Assembly: GCF_028748185.1 (NCBI RefSeq)
Contig: NZ_CP118164.1
Span: 4,551,814 to 4,615,813 of the forward strand
Direction of reading: 5' to 3'
DNA length: 64,000 nt
DNA from: Bremerella sp. P1
GTDB lineage: Bacteria > Planctomycetota > Planctomycetia > Pirellulales > Pirellulaceae
This document shows, piece after piece, positions 55,192 through 64,000 of this stretch. A program made the translations under genes and the position numbers. The notes beneath the pieces are model-generated. The model was not told the DNA's origin. It ran no database searches and saw only the letters and a program-made list of their open reading frames with translations. Positions within the stretch are counted from its first letter, which is position 1; every line of letters starts with the position of its first letter.

Positions 55192-56148
55192 TTAACGAAT
55201 CACGTCTCCCTCGACGCTAAGTAGCTGCGAGTTGGGAGCCGAGTTGCCGAAGACTTTGAATTGGTCGAATTGCCAAACGACCTTCTTTGTCTTGGGATCG
55301 ACTTCGACCAGCAGGGGGTTGTCGGGGCCTGCGTGGCAGTTGCCGATGACATAGTGACCGTTGGGCAGAACTTCCAGGGTGGTGACCCAGGCGAGCGTGA
55401 TCCCAGGCAGGTCGTTCTGAGCAATCTTCCAGACGATTTCTTTCTTTGGTGTAACTTCGATGACGCTATGACCGTTGCCGGTGGCGATCAAGGTGTTCCC
55501 GTTTTCCAGACGAACGGCCGCGAAGGCTTTGTTGCCGAAGGCTTCCGGACCGTGACCGCCGCGTGGCTCCTGATCGAACATGGGGACTTCATAGTCCCAG
55601 ATCACTTTGCCCGATTCACCGTCGTATTCGCGGATATGCCCATCGTTTTCGTGAGCGACGAGATAGTTGCCATTGTCCAGCTTTCGGACCAGTCGCGTAT
55701 CGGAGTGAGGATGCGGGTTGTCCAACTTCAGGGGAACTTTCTTGACCAGTTTGCCGTCGCGATTGACTTCAATGATTCGGCCGGCGCCTGACTCGGCAAT
55801 CATGACGTTGCCATTTGCCAACGGCTGAAACGCGTGGACTTCGATCCGTTTCCCTTCGTTGCCGTTGCTCTTGGCCGAGTCGTAGGACCAAACGACCTTC
55901 TTCGCATCGGGATCGATTTCAGCAACTTGGGCGGCACCCTGTTGAACCATGATATGGCCATTGTCCAAGACATGGATATCATGAATCCCGCCCCAGGGCA
56001 TTTCCCACTCGATCGCTCCCTCTTCGTTAACGATGGCCAGCTTATTGTTGCCCTGCATCACCAGGCGAAACGGGCCTGCTTCCAGGATCGACGTGGACAA
56101 AGAAAAAGCAATGGCAATCAGAGTAACAAGCAGCGTCGTTCGCAACAT
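55192..56148 (-). CDS. Secreted PQQ-like/arylsulfotransferase-type beta-propeller protein
   Basis: A signal peptide (TLLVTLIAIAFSLSTSILEA) leads into a propeller of about seven repeats with the pattern of W-x-Y or W-x-F before turn Asp/Asn: IEWEMPWGGIHDIHVLDNGHIM, VVWSYDSA, FQPLANGNVMIAESGAGRIIEV, KLDNGNYLVAHENDGHIREY, VIWDYEVP, VRLENGNTLIATGNGHSVIEV, LEVLPNGHYVIGNCHAG. The N-G-N-x-L/V turns match PQQ-like/arylsulfotransferase-type repeats. No catalytic residues could be assigned; it may be a binding protein. AAGGAGAACTTC stands before ATG 56148; the longer frame to 56232 has no support. Confidence 0.8.
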   Translation of the reverse strand: MLRTTLLVTLIAIAFSLSTSILEAGPFRLVMQGNNKLAIVNEEGAIEWEMPWGGIHDIHVLDNGHIMVQQGAAQVAEIDPDAKKVVWSYDSAKSNGNEGKRIEVHAFQPLANGNVMIAESGAGRIIEVNRDGKLVKKVPLKLDNPHPHSDTRLVRKLDNGNYLVAHENDGHIREYDGESGKVIWDYEVPMFDQEPRGGHGPEAFGNKAFAAVRLENGNTLIATGNGHSVIEVTPKKEIVWKIAQNDLPGITLAWVTTLEVLPNGHYVIGNCHAGPDNPLLVEVDPKTKKVVWQFDQFKVFGNSAPNSQLLSVEGDVIR

Positions 56149-56258
56149 GAAGTTCTCCTTAATGGGCACGAGGGGGGAAGGGGAGGGGGCACAAGTGCTG
56201 TTTCGAGTATAGACACGCAGTCCGACCGCCATAGTAGAACTTCCATGGGTCCAAAGAA

Positions 56259-56293
56259 AAAGAGGCGTCTTTCTCGCAGAAAAACGCCTCTTT
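56259..56293 (-). terminator. Terminator after the DUF1559 gene
   Basis: AAAGAGGCGT (56259-56268) pairs perfectly with ACGCCTCTTT (56284-56293); on the - strand the stem is followed by CTTTTTCTTTGG. It separates the DUF1559 gene from the PQQ-like gene. Confidence 0.75.
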
Positions 56294-56319
56294 CGTGGTC
56301 AAATTGAGAGCCCTTGCGT

Positions 56320-57252
56320 TTACGGCAGTTGAGCGACTTCCCCGCCGTTGCGAGTACCCATGCTGGCGTAAATCAGGCGATCGATGTTTTCGCTGACGAA
56401 ACGAGTCGCACCGTCACCCAACATGAATAGGGCGCCGCCTGGGTGAGCACTGTGGAAGCCGGCCATCCCTTGGGTGCCAGAATCGAGCGTGTTCAACTGG
56501 ATACCCGTCGATGCACCCCACTTGCAGTGAGAGTCTTGACCGTTGGAAGTACCAACATAGATGTGAGCTCGATTCGAGATCTTGTCGGAATAACGTTCGC
56601 CAACGAAAAGGGTGTTCGAAGAACCGTCGGTAATGTCACGGAAATTGGTCGAGATGTTCTGGTAATAGAACGGACCATTATGGCGAGAGTGACCAACGCC
56701 ACCGTCGTCCATGTGATGCTTGCTTTCACTATTGGTTGAGTTGCTAGAAATGGTATAGCCCACGGTCCCGGTTACGACCACACCATAGCTGCCTCGCGGG
56801 CGACCCGTGATACCACCGTCATCAAACACCTGCCCCGTATCGGGTGACGAAGGGCACTCGAACGCATCCAAACGAACACGAAGAATATCTTCGTTGTTAC
56901 CATCGTCGTCCCAGACGATCCCAAAGCCCATACCGTTGATCTTGTCGTAGAGGGCGCCCTGTTCAATCTGAGGGAGAATGAATGCACTCCAGACAGTCGA
57001 CTGAGCGCTACCGCTTCCGTCCTGAACCTTTTCTTTAATGGCTGCCGGCGGAAACTTAAGGAACGTATCGTGGTAGTTGTGCAGAGCCAAACCAAGTTGT
57101 TTCAGGTTGTTGCTGCACTGCATGCGGCGGGCCGCCTCTCGGGCTTGCTGCACCGCAGGCAACAGTAAAGCGATGAGAACGCCGATGATGGCGATCACCA
57201 CCAACAATTCCACAAGCGTAAAGCCACGCTTGCGCTCGATCGAGATGCTCAT
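56320..57252 (-). CDS. DUF1559 protein with type IV pilin-like N-terminus
   Basis: The start ERKRGFTLVELLVVIAIIGV is a prepilin-type leader and helix, cleaved after G10, followed by the DUF1559 signature LLPAVQQAREAARRMQCSNNLKQLGLALHNYHD and a globular beta-rich part. The C-terminal H-x9-DG motif of this family appears as AHPGGALFMLGDGATRFV. Tens to hundreds of such proteins occur in planctomycete genomes; they are thought to be pseudopilin-like envelope proteins of unknown function. TTGGAG precedes the ATG. A lipoprotein gene lies 111 bases upstream on the same strand. Confidence 0.93.
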   Translation of the reverse strand: MSISIERKRGFTLVELLVVIAIIGVLIALLLPAVQQAREAARRMQCSNNLKQLGLALHNYHDTFLKFPPAAIKEKVQDGSGSAQSTVWSAFILPQIEQGALYDKINGMGFGIVWDDDGNNEDILRVRLDAFECPSSPDTGQVFDDGGITGRPRGSYGVVVTGTVGYTISSNSTNSESKHHMDDGGVGHSRHNGPFYYQNISTNFRDITDGSSNTLFVGERYSDKISNRAHIYVGTSNGQDSHCKWGASTGIQLNTLDSGTQGMAGFHSAHPGGALFMLGDGATRFVSENIDRLIYASMGTRNGGEVAQLP

Positions 57253-57363
57253 GAGTTTTGCTCCAAGAAGATATGAAAACAGAAGAAGAAATTAGGACTG
57301 AATTATAGCTGTAGGTATTCGCACGATGTCTCTCTCACTGAGGCCTCGTGTGGAAAGCGTTAT

Positions 57364-57768
57364 TTACTTCGTGAGTTTGATCTCGAAATCATTCGATCCC
57401 GATTTAACTTCCAAGGTGTAGTCTTTAGGTAGATTGCCCGGGGGCGTTGGATCTGGGCCAGAGCCGAACACCGACACCATATGCTCACCTACTAAGGCGC
57501 CATCGTTACGCTCGTAGGTCGACAAAGTGAATTTGCCCTCGGAGTCGGTATTTCCGGTTGCACTCTTGCCGGGCTCGTTTTCATCGCCCACCGAAGCCGT
57601 TTTTCCCTTCACAGGTGTGAAGGTGACGACCATGTCTGTGACCGGCTTCCCGTCGAGTGTGACAACTCCTTGCACAGGAGCCACTGGGTTGCCCGACCCG
57701 CCACATCCAAGTAGTGATATAGCGAGAAATGAAAAAATCCATAGCGCGCATGATGGGTGCGTTCGCAT
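57364..57768 (-). CDS. Small lipoprotein with carboxypeptidase-regulatory-like (transthyretin-like) domain
   Basis: ATG 57768 opens a lipoprotein signal (LWIFSFLAISLLGC) with lipobox LLGC; the lipid-bearing cysteine is about residue 21. The rest is a single Ig-like unit: VAPVQGVVTLDGKPVTDMVVTFTPVKG, then DSEGKFTLSTYERNDGALVGEHMVSVFGSG, typical of planctomycete lipoproteins that precede DUF1559 genes. The longer frame to 57873 has no start support. GAGG precedes the ATG. The stop lies 111 bases before the DUF1559 start, so they probably form one unit. Confidence 0.85.
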   Translation of the reverse strand: MRTHPSCALWIFSFLAISLLGCGGSGNPVAPVQGVVTLDGKPVTDMVVTFTPVKGKTASVGDENEPGKSATGNTDSEGKFTLSTYERNDGALVGEHMVSVFGSGPDPTPPGNLPKDYTLEVKSGSNDFEIKLTK

Positions 57769-58258
57769 GCCTGTGTCCTCGGTTCCGTAAGGAAGAATTA
57801 GTTCAACTAAAATGAGATCTAAGAATGGGGACTTGCCGAAGCGGCAATGGAAGGGGAAATCTGTCGCTGCCAACTATTAAAGATATAAACAATTTGGGGG
57901 AGATAAGTTCCCTCAAGTGTATGCTTTCGGGCATATCATGTTAAGTCATTCGTAAGGGCGTTGTTTGCGCTTTTATAAAAACAAAATCCAAGTTTTTGCT
58001 ATGCAGTAGTTGGTGCCGAGCCAGCGGCGAAACATCGTTTGATATTCTTTGCCATACAAGCTTTACGGCAGTCGTGAAACTAACTGGCAAGCTTGCAAGC
58101 AGTTGCGGCGTTTGTCACAATGCGGGTTCAGGGTCTGAGAGTCTAGATCGGGGGATTTATGCTCAGCCTGAGGTCTGCCGTCTTAGCATGAATTCTGACG
58201 CTGCTCCCCGGGCTCTCTCTATAACGAACGGCTGTTGTCGTTCGAACATTGGAACTTT
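57769..58258. other. 490-base intergenic region without a supported gene
   Basis: Region between the divergent lipoprotein and chemotaxis hybrid genes. It is AT-rich near 57880-57960. Small structures seen are TATGC-N6-GCATA (57920-57935) and a 10-bp palindrome GCAAGCTTGC (58087-58096) overlapping CTTGCAAG. A 112-codon frame starting with TTG 57996 is present but has no start signal or recognisable fold. No promoter could be placed with confidence. Confidence 0.4.
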
Positions 58259-61200
58259 ATGGCACATGCAGAATCGACCGGAGACGCAAATGAAGGTCGA
58301 ACTTCCGGCAAGGGTCGACAACCGCTTTCGGTAATCGGGATCGGTGCGTCATCCGGAGGACTCGAGTCGCTCAAAAAGTTCTTTGGCGCCCTCGAACAGT
58401 CGCAGGGAATGGCATTCGTCATCGTGCAGCATTTGATGCCGGACCATGACAGTCTCTTGCCCGAGATCCTTTCCAAACATACTGAGATGCAAGTCGTTTC
58501 TGTCGAACAAGGACAGATCATCGAGAACGGCTACGTGTATGTTGCTCCGCCGGGGCAGGACGTGGGGCTTCAATCGGGCGTATTTCAGGTCACTCCATCA
58601 GCAGAGTCGCGAGGCTGGCGGCACCCGATTGATTACTTCTTCCGCAGCTTAGCGCGAGATCAGCGTCAGGATGCCGTTGGCATTATTCTGTCTGGCAATG
58701 GTAGCGACGGCACACTTGGTATCCGTGAGATCAAAGAGTGTGGCGGCATGGTCATGGTGCAACATCCGCACGAGGCCGGTCAGGATTTGATGCCGCTTAA
58801 TGCGATGGAAACGGGACAAGCTGACTACGTTCAGCCAGTCGCTCAATTAGCGAAGTCGCTGGAAAGCTACGTCGATCACAACTCACTGTTCGACGATTCG
58901 ACCATCGATCCTGCGCAGTTTTTGGAGGAGCTGGAAGAGATCCAGCACCTGCTCCATTTTCATGCTGAGTACGACTTTCGCAATTACAAACACACGACGC
59001 TGCTAAGACGCGTCCAGCGGCGGATGGGGTTGGCAGGCGTCTCTGGCATCCGCGAATATGTTCATCGCCTGAAAGATCGTCCTGAAGAAGTTGAAGCACT
59101 GGCCCAAGATTTACTTATCTGTGTCACGCAGTTTATGCGGAACGCGGACGTTTGGGAAAAGCTATCTGAGTTGGTGTTGCCCAAGCTCATCGAAGACCGC
59201 AGTTCCAACGAACCCATTCGAGTATGGATTCCTGGATGCGCCACAGGTGAAGAAGCCTATACCATGGCGATGATGCTCTCTGATGCCATCGGCGATAAGC
59301 GAGATGTTCGTATTCAGATCTTCGCCACGGATATTAGTAATCATGCGCTCAAGACGGCACGAGCAGCCATCTATCCAGAAACAATCGCTGCCGACATCAA
59401 GCCTGAATGGGCACGCAAGTATTTTACGCGTGAAGGGGACATCTATCGTGTTTCGAAGTCGATTCGCGAAATGGTTGTCTTCGCCGCACATGACCTCAAA
59501 GGAGATCCTTCGTTCTTTCGGCTCGATCTGATCAGTTGCCGCAATCTGCTGATCTATCTCGAACCAGAAGCTCAGGCAAACATCCTGCGGAAGTTCCATT
59601 TTGCGTTGAACCCCGAAGGCTATTTGCTCTTGGGCAATTCGGAAACGGCTGGACGCTTCGACCAGGGGTTTGAGCCCGTCGAGGCACATGCCCGGATCTT
59701 CCAGCGTTCGACCGACAATGCATCGAACGACTTCAGCCTGGCGACTCCGCATACTCCGAAGCGGGTTGCTCCGCGTCGGCCAAACTTCCGTCGTCCTCAG
59801 CCGCCGAGTTTGCGAGAGCTCGCGGCAGAGATGTTCTGGAAGTCGACTGGCTCGGTCGTGCTCATCCTAAACGAGAAGCTGCAACCGATGTTCGTCGGTG
59901 GAAGTGGTGACCGCTTCTTGAAAATCCCCGAAGGAGAACAACGCTACACGGTGTACGAACTCGTTCGTCCCGGTTTGCATTTAAAACTGCGTGCCGCGAT
60001 CGGTCGGCTTGAGTCCGCATCGGAGACCTCATTCGATCGAGCTAAGTTAAATCAGTCGGACGGATCGACGATTGATGTTCGCGGATTCGTCCGCAAGATG
60101 ATCGATCCCGAAAGCCAGCAGAGGCTTATCTTCATCCGGCTCGAAGAAGACGAAGCGGCAAAGTCGCCGGGGCCTGCCAGTACGTCGATGTTGTCCAGTG
60201 ATCTTGCATCGCTCTCCAACTCGGATTCTCAGGAGGAATTAGTCAAGACGCTTGAACGCGAACTCATGGAGACGCGCGAAGAGTTGAGCCACACCATCGA
60301 GCAGCTTGAGCAAGCCAATGAAGAGCTGCGCGCGTCGCACGAAGAGGCGATGAGCGTCAATGAAGAATTGCAATCGGGTACGGAAGAGCTCGAGGCCTCG
60401 CGTGAAGAACTGCAGTCGCTCAATGAGGAACTGACGACGCTCAACGTCCAGCTGGAAGATAAGCTGGCGGAGCTCGAATCGACGAACAATGACCTGGATA
60501 ACTTGATTTCCAGCACGCGAATCGCCGTGGTCTTTTTAGATACCGAATTTCGCGTACGTAACTTTACGCCCGAGGCGATTGATCTTTTCAGTTTGATCCG
60601 GACTGATATTGGACGACCCATCAGCGATCTGGCGCACAAGTTTACCGACGGTTCGTTTTTGGACGACGCGCGGGAAGTACTGAAGACATTGACGATGGTC
60701 GAACGCGAGGTCGAAGCGGAAGCAGGGAAGATTTTCGTTCGCCGGCTGTTGCCTTACCGTACGTTCGACAATCGGATTGAAGGTGTCGTGGCGACATTCC
60801 AGGACATCACTCAGCTGAAAGAGACGCAGGAACAACTCGACCTCCAACGAACACAGCTTTCCTTGGTCGCAGACGCCATGCCTGTGCTACTGGCATATGT
60901 CGACAAGGATCGAAAGTATCAGTTCGCCAATGCGAGTTACGAGAAGTGGTTCGGGATTTCGGTCGACAAGGTCATCGGAAAACCCATATGGGAGGTCGTC
61001 GGCGAAAAGGCATACGAAGTCGCGCGCGATAAGATTGAGAAGGTATTCGAGGGAGAGCGGGTGGCCTGGGATGGCGAACTTTCCTATCGGCACGGGCCCT
61101 CCCGTCATGTTCACGTGGAATACATCCCGCACTTTGATATGCAAGGTGAGGTCGTAGGTTTCTATGCCTTGATTCAGGATATCTCGAAACGCTACGAAGC

Positions 61201-62701
61201 CGAGCAGCTACTTCACGAGAGCGAGGCAAGGTTCCGCGATCTTGCCGATAACATTGCTCAGCTTGCCTGGACCTGCGACACGCTGGGAGACGTCACCTGG
61301 TACAACCGTCGCTGGTACGAGTTTACCGGACAGACTTTCGAGGACGCTAAGATCCGCGGTTGGGCCAATGTACATCATCCCGACCATATCCAGCGAGTTA
61401 AAGATAAGATTGCGGAGTGTGCGGAGAATGAATCTGTATGGGAAGACACCTTCCCGCTTCGTCGTCACGACGGTGTCTATCGCTGGTTCCTTTCTCGTGC
61501 GGTTCCGATTCGCGATAAGGAGGGCCGCGTCATTCGCTGGTTCGGGACGAACACCGATATCACCGAACAAATGGAGTTGGAGCAAGCGCTGAAAGAAGCT
61601 GATCGTCGCAAAGATGAATTCCTGGCCATGCTCGCGCACGAGCTACGCAATCCGCTGGCCCCGATCCGTAGCGGTATCGATCTGTTGATGATGGACCCCC
61701 GCAGCCCTCAAGAGCCGTTGGAGGTCATGGAAGAGCAAGTTCGTCACCTGGTTCGCTTAGTGGATGACTTGCTTGATGTTTCTCGGATTACCCGGGGAAA
61801 GGTGGAACTGCGAAAGGAGAATGTCCAACTCCAAAAAGTGATTCAGAAGGCCCTCATTGCGATCGAACCCTATGGCGAACAGAAAGGGATTACCTTCTCG
61901 ACGGATATTCCGGACGAGCCCATGTGGCTAAAAGCAGACCCCATTCGGCTGGCCCAAATATTCGAGAACCTGTTAATCAATGGAGTGAAGTACACCGAAA
62001 GTGGTGGACACATTACTGTAGGTGTCCAGCGACATGGCAACAAAGTTCATGTTATCTTTCGAGACAATGGGATTGGTATCGATCCGGAGCTGGTGCCGCG
62101 CGTGTTTGAGCTGTTCACTCAGTCGTCGCGTTCCTTTGACCGGGAGCCGGGTGGTCTTGGTATCGGCCTGACGATCGTAAAGAGCCTGGTGGAACTCCAC
62201 CGAGGAACCGTTGAAGTCAAAAGCGAGGGACTAGGGCAGGGGAGCGAGTTTGTCGTTCAATTGCCCATCCTAAAGAAGGCACCCGAAGAAGTGACCGAGG
62301 CAAAGATTTTTCAAGACTCAGGCACACAGAAGATTCTTATCGTCGATGACAACAAGAGTGCTCGGCACTTGCTGTCTCGATTGCTTGCCGCACTAGCCAA
62401 TCATGAAATTGAATCCGCAGCCAGTGGCCGAGAGGCGCTCGATAAGATCGGCGAACTCAACCCGAGTGTGGTTATGCTGGACATCGGCTTACCTGAAATG
62501 GACGGCTACGAAGTGGCACGGCGCATTCGTGGTATTGATCCTGAGAATCGAATCTTGTTGGTCGCCGTCACTGGTTATGGTCAAAGCGAAGATCGGATTC
62601 AATCAGAAGCTGCTGGCTTCGATGTGCATCTGGTAAAGCCGGTCGGTATCGACGATCTACGAACGCTGATGATGCATGCCAAGCTACAGAAAGAAGAGTA
62701 A
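58259..62701 (+). CDS. CheB-CheR-PAS-histidine kinase-receiver hybrid sensor
   Basis: A 1480-residue cytoplasmic signalling protein. CheB methylesterase domain (about 25-210): GIGASSGGLES (S31/S32), VQHLMPDH, ILSGNGSDGTLG. CheR methyltransferase (about 225-490): VWIPGCATGEEAY, IFATDISNHAL, DLISCRNLLIYL. Long coiled coil (about 635-735, QLEQANEELRASHEEAMSVN). Three PAS domains (about 740-1105) with NTDITEQMELEQAL at the end. HisKA with H1127 in MLAHELRNPLAP, HATPase with NLLINGVKYT, DNGIGID and GGLGIGL. Receiver with ILIVDDNKS, phosphorylated D1408 (MLDIGLPEMDG) and VKPVG. CheB/CheR-PAS fusions are common regulators in Planctomycetota; the targets are unknown. ATG 58259 is chosen over TTG 58235. 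Confidence 0.92.
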   Translation: MAHAESTGDANEGRTSGKGRQPLSVIGIGASSGGLESLKKFFGALEQSQGMAFVIVQHLMPDHDSLLPEILSKHTEMQVVSVEQGQIIENGYVYVAPPGQDVGLQSGVFQVTPSAESRGWRHPIDYFFRSLARDQRQDAVGIILSGNGSDGTLGIREIKECGGMVMVQHPHEAGQDLMPLNAMETGQADYVQPVAQLAKSLESYVDHNSLFDDSTIDPAQFLEELEEIQHLLHFHAEYDFRNYKHTTLLRRVQRRMGLAGVSGIREYVHRLKDRPEEVEALAQDLLICVTQFMRNADVWEKLSELVLPKLIEDRSSNEPIRVWIPGCATGEEAYTMAMMLSDAIGDKRDVRIQIFATDISNHALKTARAAIYPETIAADIKPEWARKYFTREGDIYRVSKSIREMVVFAAHDLKGDPSFFRLDLISCRNLLIYLEPEAQANILRKFHFALNPEGYLLLGNSETAGRFDQGFEPVEAHARIFQRSTDNASNDFSLATPHTPKRVAPRRPNFRRPQPPSLRELAAEMFWKSTGSVVLILNEKLQPMFVGGSGDRFLKIPEGEQRYTVYELVRPGLHLKLRAAIGRLESASETSFDRAKLNQSDGSTIDVRGFVRKMIDPESQQRLIFIRLEEDEAAKSPGPASTSMLSSDLASLSNSDSQEELVKTLERELMETREELSHTIEQLEQANEELRASHEEAMSVNEELQSGTEELEASREELQSLNEELTTLNVQLEDKLAELESTNNDLDNLISSTRIAVVFLDTEFRVRNFTPEAIDLFSLIRTDIGRPISDLAHKFTDGSFLDDAREVLKTLTMVEREVEAEAGKIFVRRLLPYRTFDNRIEGVVATFQDITQLKETQEQLDLQRTQLSLVADAMPVLLAYVDKDRKYQFANASYEKWFGISVDKVIGKPIWEVVGEKAYEVARDKIEKVFEGERVAWDGELSYRHGPSRHVHVEYIPHFDMQGEVVGFYALIQDISKRYEAEQLLHESEARFRDLADNIAQLAWTCDTLGDVTWYNRRWYEFTGQTFEDAKIRGWANVHHPDHIQRVKDKIAECAENESVWEDTFPLRRHDGVYRWFLSRAVPIRDKEGRVIRWFGTNTDITEQMELEQALKEADRRKDEFLAMLAHELRNPLAPIRSGIDLLMMDPRSPQEPLEVMEEQVRHLVRLVDDLLDVSRITRGKVELRKENVQLQKVIQKALIAIEPYGEQKGITFSTDIPDEPMWLKADPIRLAQIFENLLINGVKYTESGGHITVGVQRHGNKVHVIFRDNGIGIDPELVPRVFELFTQSSRSFDREPGGLGIGLTIVKSLVELHRGTVEVKSEGLGQGSEFVVQLPILKKAPEEVTEAKIFQDSGTQKILIVDDNKSARHLLSRLLAALANHEIESAASGREALDKIGELNPSVVMLDIGLPEMDGYEVARRIRGIDPENRILLVAVTGYGQSEDRIQSEAAGFDVHLVKPVGIDDLRTLMMHAKLQKEE

Positions 62702-62737
62702 CGGACGCCACGTTATGTAAGGATAACGTGACGTCCG
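62702..62737. terminator. Hairpin after the hybrid sensor gene
   Basis: CGGACGCCACGTTAT (62702-62716) pairs with ATAACGTGACGTCCG (62723-62737) with one C-A mismatch and a 6-base loop. It starts one base past the stop codon. Confidence 0.75.
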
Positions 62738-62912
62738 CTCTTGAGTTTTCAGTTTCGGCAGATAAGTCAGGTAGAAGGAACGGCACCGGCGGGAGATGCA
62801 GTGGGCCATTGTTGTGCCTGGTTAGGCCGTCTCGGCCAGACACGCGGGGGGAAACAAGGCCAACGCTCTGATGTCGTGGCCGTCGCGCAAGGTAGGTAGC
62901 TTGACTGAACTC

Positions 62913-63761
62913 TTATCGTCGCAGTGAAGCTACAAATTCGTTGGCTGAATCGTCGGGTACCGTAACCGGAACCGGGGTTCGCAAGACGACTCGATCATCC
63001 TGTTTGCGCACCAACTCGGCGACCGAGTCGATGATCAAGTCAGGCTGATAAGGATGCTTGGGGATATCCTCTAGTTGGGTTCCGCCTGAAAGTACCAGGA
63101 TGGTCTGGTATCCCATTTGGACGCCGCCGAGGATATCGGTTTCCATCGTGTCGCCGATCATTACGGTCTCGGAGGTCTCCAGACCGATTTCTTTGCGAGC
63201 CATGCGCATCATCAGCGGGCTTGGCTTGCCAATGCTCAGCGCTTTGCGACCAGTTGCCTTCTCGAGAAAAGCAATCGTCGCCCCGGCACCTGGGCGTGTA
63301 CCACGCGAGGTCGGGCAATTCGGATCATCATTAGTCGCAATCAATTTGGCCCCGTCCAAGATCATCTGGGTTGCCGTTTCGACCATGTCCCAGTTCAAGG
63401 TACGGCCCTCACCGACAACGACAAAGTCTGGATCGTGGTCAACGACCGAGTAACCATTCTGGTGAAGCGCGTTGAGCAGCCCTCCTTCGCCAAGCACGTA
63501 GGCAGTACCGTTAGGCTTTTGGCTGGCAAGAAAGCGTGCTGTTGCCATAGCACAGGTAAAGACCTGCTGTTCTTCCACTTCGATTCCCATACGAGCCAAC
63601 TTCGTCACGACGTCGCGTCGCGTGCGTTGACTGTTATTGGTTAGGAACAGAAACGGAGTACCGTCATCTCGAAGCTGTCGAATGAATGCATCTGCGCCAG
63701 AGATCATTTGTCCCCCGCGATACATGACGCCATCCATGTCGATCAAAAATCCCTTACTCAT
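62913..63761 (-). CDS. nagD: HAD-IIA hydrolase, NagD-like phosphatase
   Basis: A 282-residue HAD phosphatase of subclass IIA. Motif I is LIDMDGVMYRG (nucleophile D8, acid/base D10), followed by the FLFLTNNSQRTRRDVVTKL segment typical of NagD/AraL proteins. The C2-type cap occupies about 80-170 (GLLNALHQNGYSVVDHDPDFVVVGEG, ATNDDPNCPTSRGTRPGAGA). Motif III is K178-like in IGKPSPLMMRMA and motif IV is MIGDTMETDILGG. It would dephosphorylate a sugar phosphate or nucleotide; the exact substrate is not visible. AAGAGG precedes the ATG. The last 239 bases of the window upstream of it hold no gene. Confidence 0.9.
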   Translation of the reverse strand: MSKGFLIDMDGVMYRGGQMISGADAFIRQLRDDGTPFLFLTNNSQRTRRDVVTKLARMGIEVEEQQVFTCAMATARFLASQKPNGTAYVLGEGGLLNALHQNGYSVVDHDPDFVVVGEGRTLNWDMVETATQMILDGAKLIATNDDPNCPTSRGTRPGAGATIAFLEKATGRKALSIGKPSPLMMRMARKEIGLETSETVMIGDTMETDILGGVQMGYQTILVLSGGTQLEDIPKHPYQPDLIIDSVAELVRKQDDRVVLRTPVPVTVPDDSANEFVASLRR

Positions 63762-64000
63762 CAGTTACCTCTTGCGGGTAAAAGTTGTGGTTCACCGTAC
63801 TTACCTCCGGGTTAGTCCCAAGCGAACCCAAAACCTCTTTTCAATTCCACTGGACCGATTGGCAACGTGCGTGCCAAGAATTTGGTAAGGGCAGCGTCTT
63901 TTGTGACCACTTCAACAGAACGCGGAGAAACGGCGTGGCAGTTTTCATTAGTGGTTGATTATCTCACTTACGCAAAAAAGTACGTTTTGTGAAATAAGCT

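Noticed and set aside
57996-58334. 112-codon frame before the hybrid sensor
   Set aside because: TTG start, no Shine-Dalgarno, cysteine-rich but without motif, and it overlaps the start of the sensor gene.

Overview
The window comes from a member of the Planctomycetota, most probably the Pirellulales (a Blastopirellula/Bremerella/Rhodopirellula-type genome; this rank is inferred, not proven). The evidence is the gene families themselves: three sets of planctomycete cytochrome-type proteins (PSCyt/PSD domains) paired with DUF1501 or DUF1552 proteins, two giant SGNH/beta-propeller/CxxCH proteins, a DUF1559 pseudopilin-like protein, an LEPR-XLL-type secretion signal, FecR/LamG and Ser/Thr-kinase signalling modules with ECF-type sigma factors, and many signal peptides. 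No rRNA, tRNA, CRISPR array, transposase or prophage gene was recognised, so this looks like ordinary chromosome.

Layout. 1-4592 (+): a Ser/Thr kinase with a beta-helix ectodomain (cut by the left edge), a GT4 glycosyltransferase and a glycosyltransferase-methyltransferase fusion. 4659-12314 (-): a sulfide oxidation/detoxification cluster, in transcription order an ArsR-family regulator, a TauE/SafE permease, a persulfide dioxygenase-rhodanese, a DUF1641 protein, a type II sulfide:quinone oxidoreductase, a secreted DsrE-like protein and a CoA-disulfide reductase-rhodanese. A perfect inverted repeat sits between the -35 and -10 of the arsR promoter, and a cluster of related palindromes lies in front of tauE, so the regulator probably represses the set. 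12441-16166: a metallophosphoesterase, a beta-helix protein and an esterase. 16249-21231 (-): a DUF1592-type cytochrome, a DUF1552 protein and an unknown secreted protein in a tight operon. 21499-25003 (+): a Gfo/Idh/MocA oxidoreductase and a GH32 fructan hydrolase. 25068-27919: an FCP1/NIF-like HAD phosphatase broken by one in-frame amber codon, then a two-gene operon of a SPFH protein and a divergent NAD-kinase-like protein with an unusually good promoter and Shine-Dalgarno sequence.

27991-35161 (-): sigma factor, FecR/LamG protein and a 1640-residue SGNH-propeller-HEAT-PA14-cytochrome protein. 35341-40000 (+): a PSCyt2/PSD1 cytochrome and a DUF1501 protein, divergent from the sigma factor across a 179-bp region rich in inverted repeats. 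40146-41582 (+): Fe-S L-serine dehydratase. 41740-45455 (+): a second DUF1592/DUF1552 pair. 45828-50666 (+): a 1612-residue ThuA-SGNH-propeller-HEAT-cupredoxin-cytochrome protein. 50760-57768 (-): an exported DJ-1/PfpI protein, a sigma factor plus zinc-finger Ser/Thr kinase operon, a PQQ-like propeller, a DUF1559 protein and a small lipoprotein. 58259-62701 (+): a CheB-CheR-PAS-histidine kinase-receiver hybrid. 62913-63761 (-): a NagD-like HAD hydrolase.

Together the genes suggest a heterotroph that breaks down complex carbohydrates with large cell-envelope enzyme/cytochrome modules, senses its surroundings through many kinase and ECF-type systems, and protects itself from or uses sulfide. 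All six convergent gene junctions in the window contain a strong hairpin that probably stops transcription from both sides.
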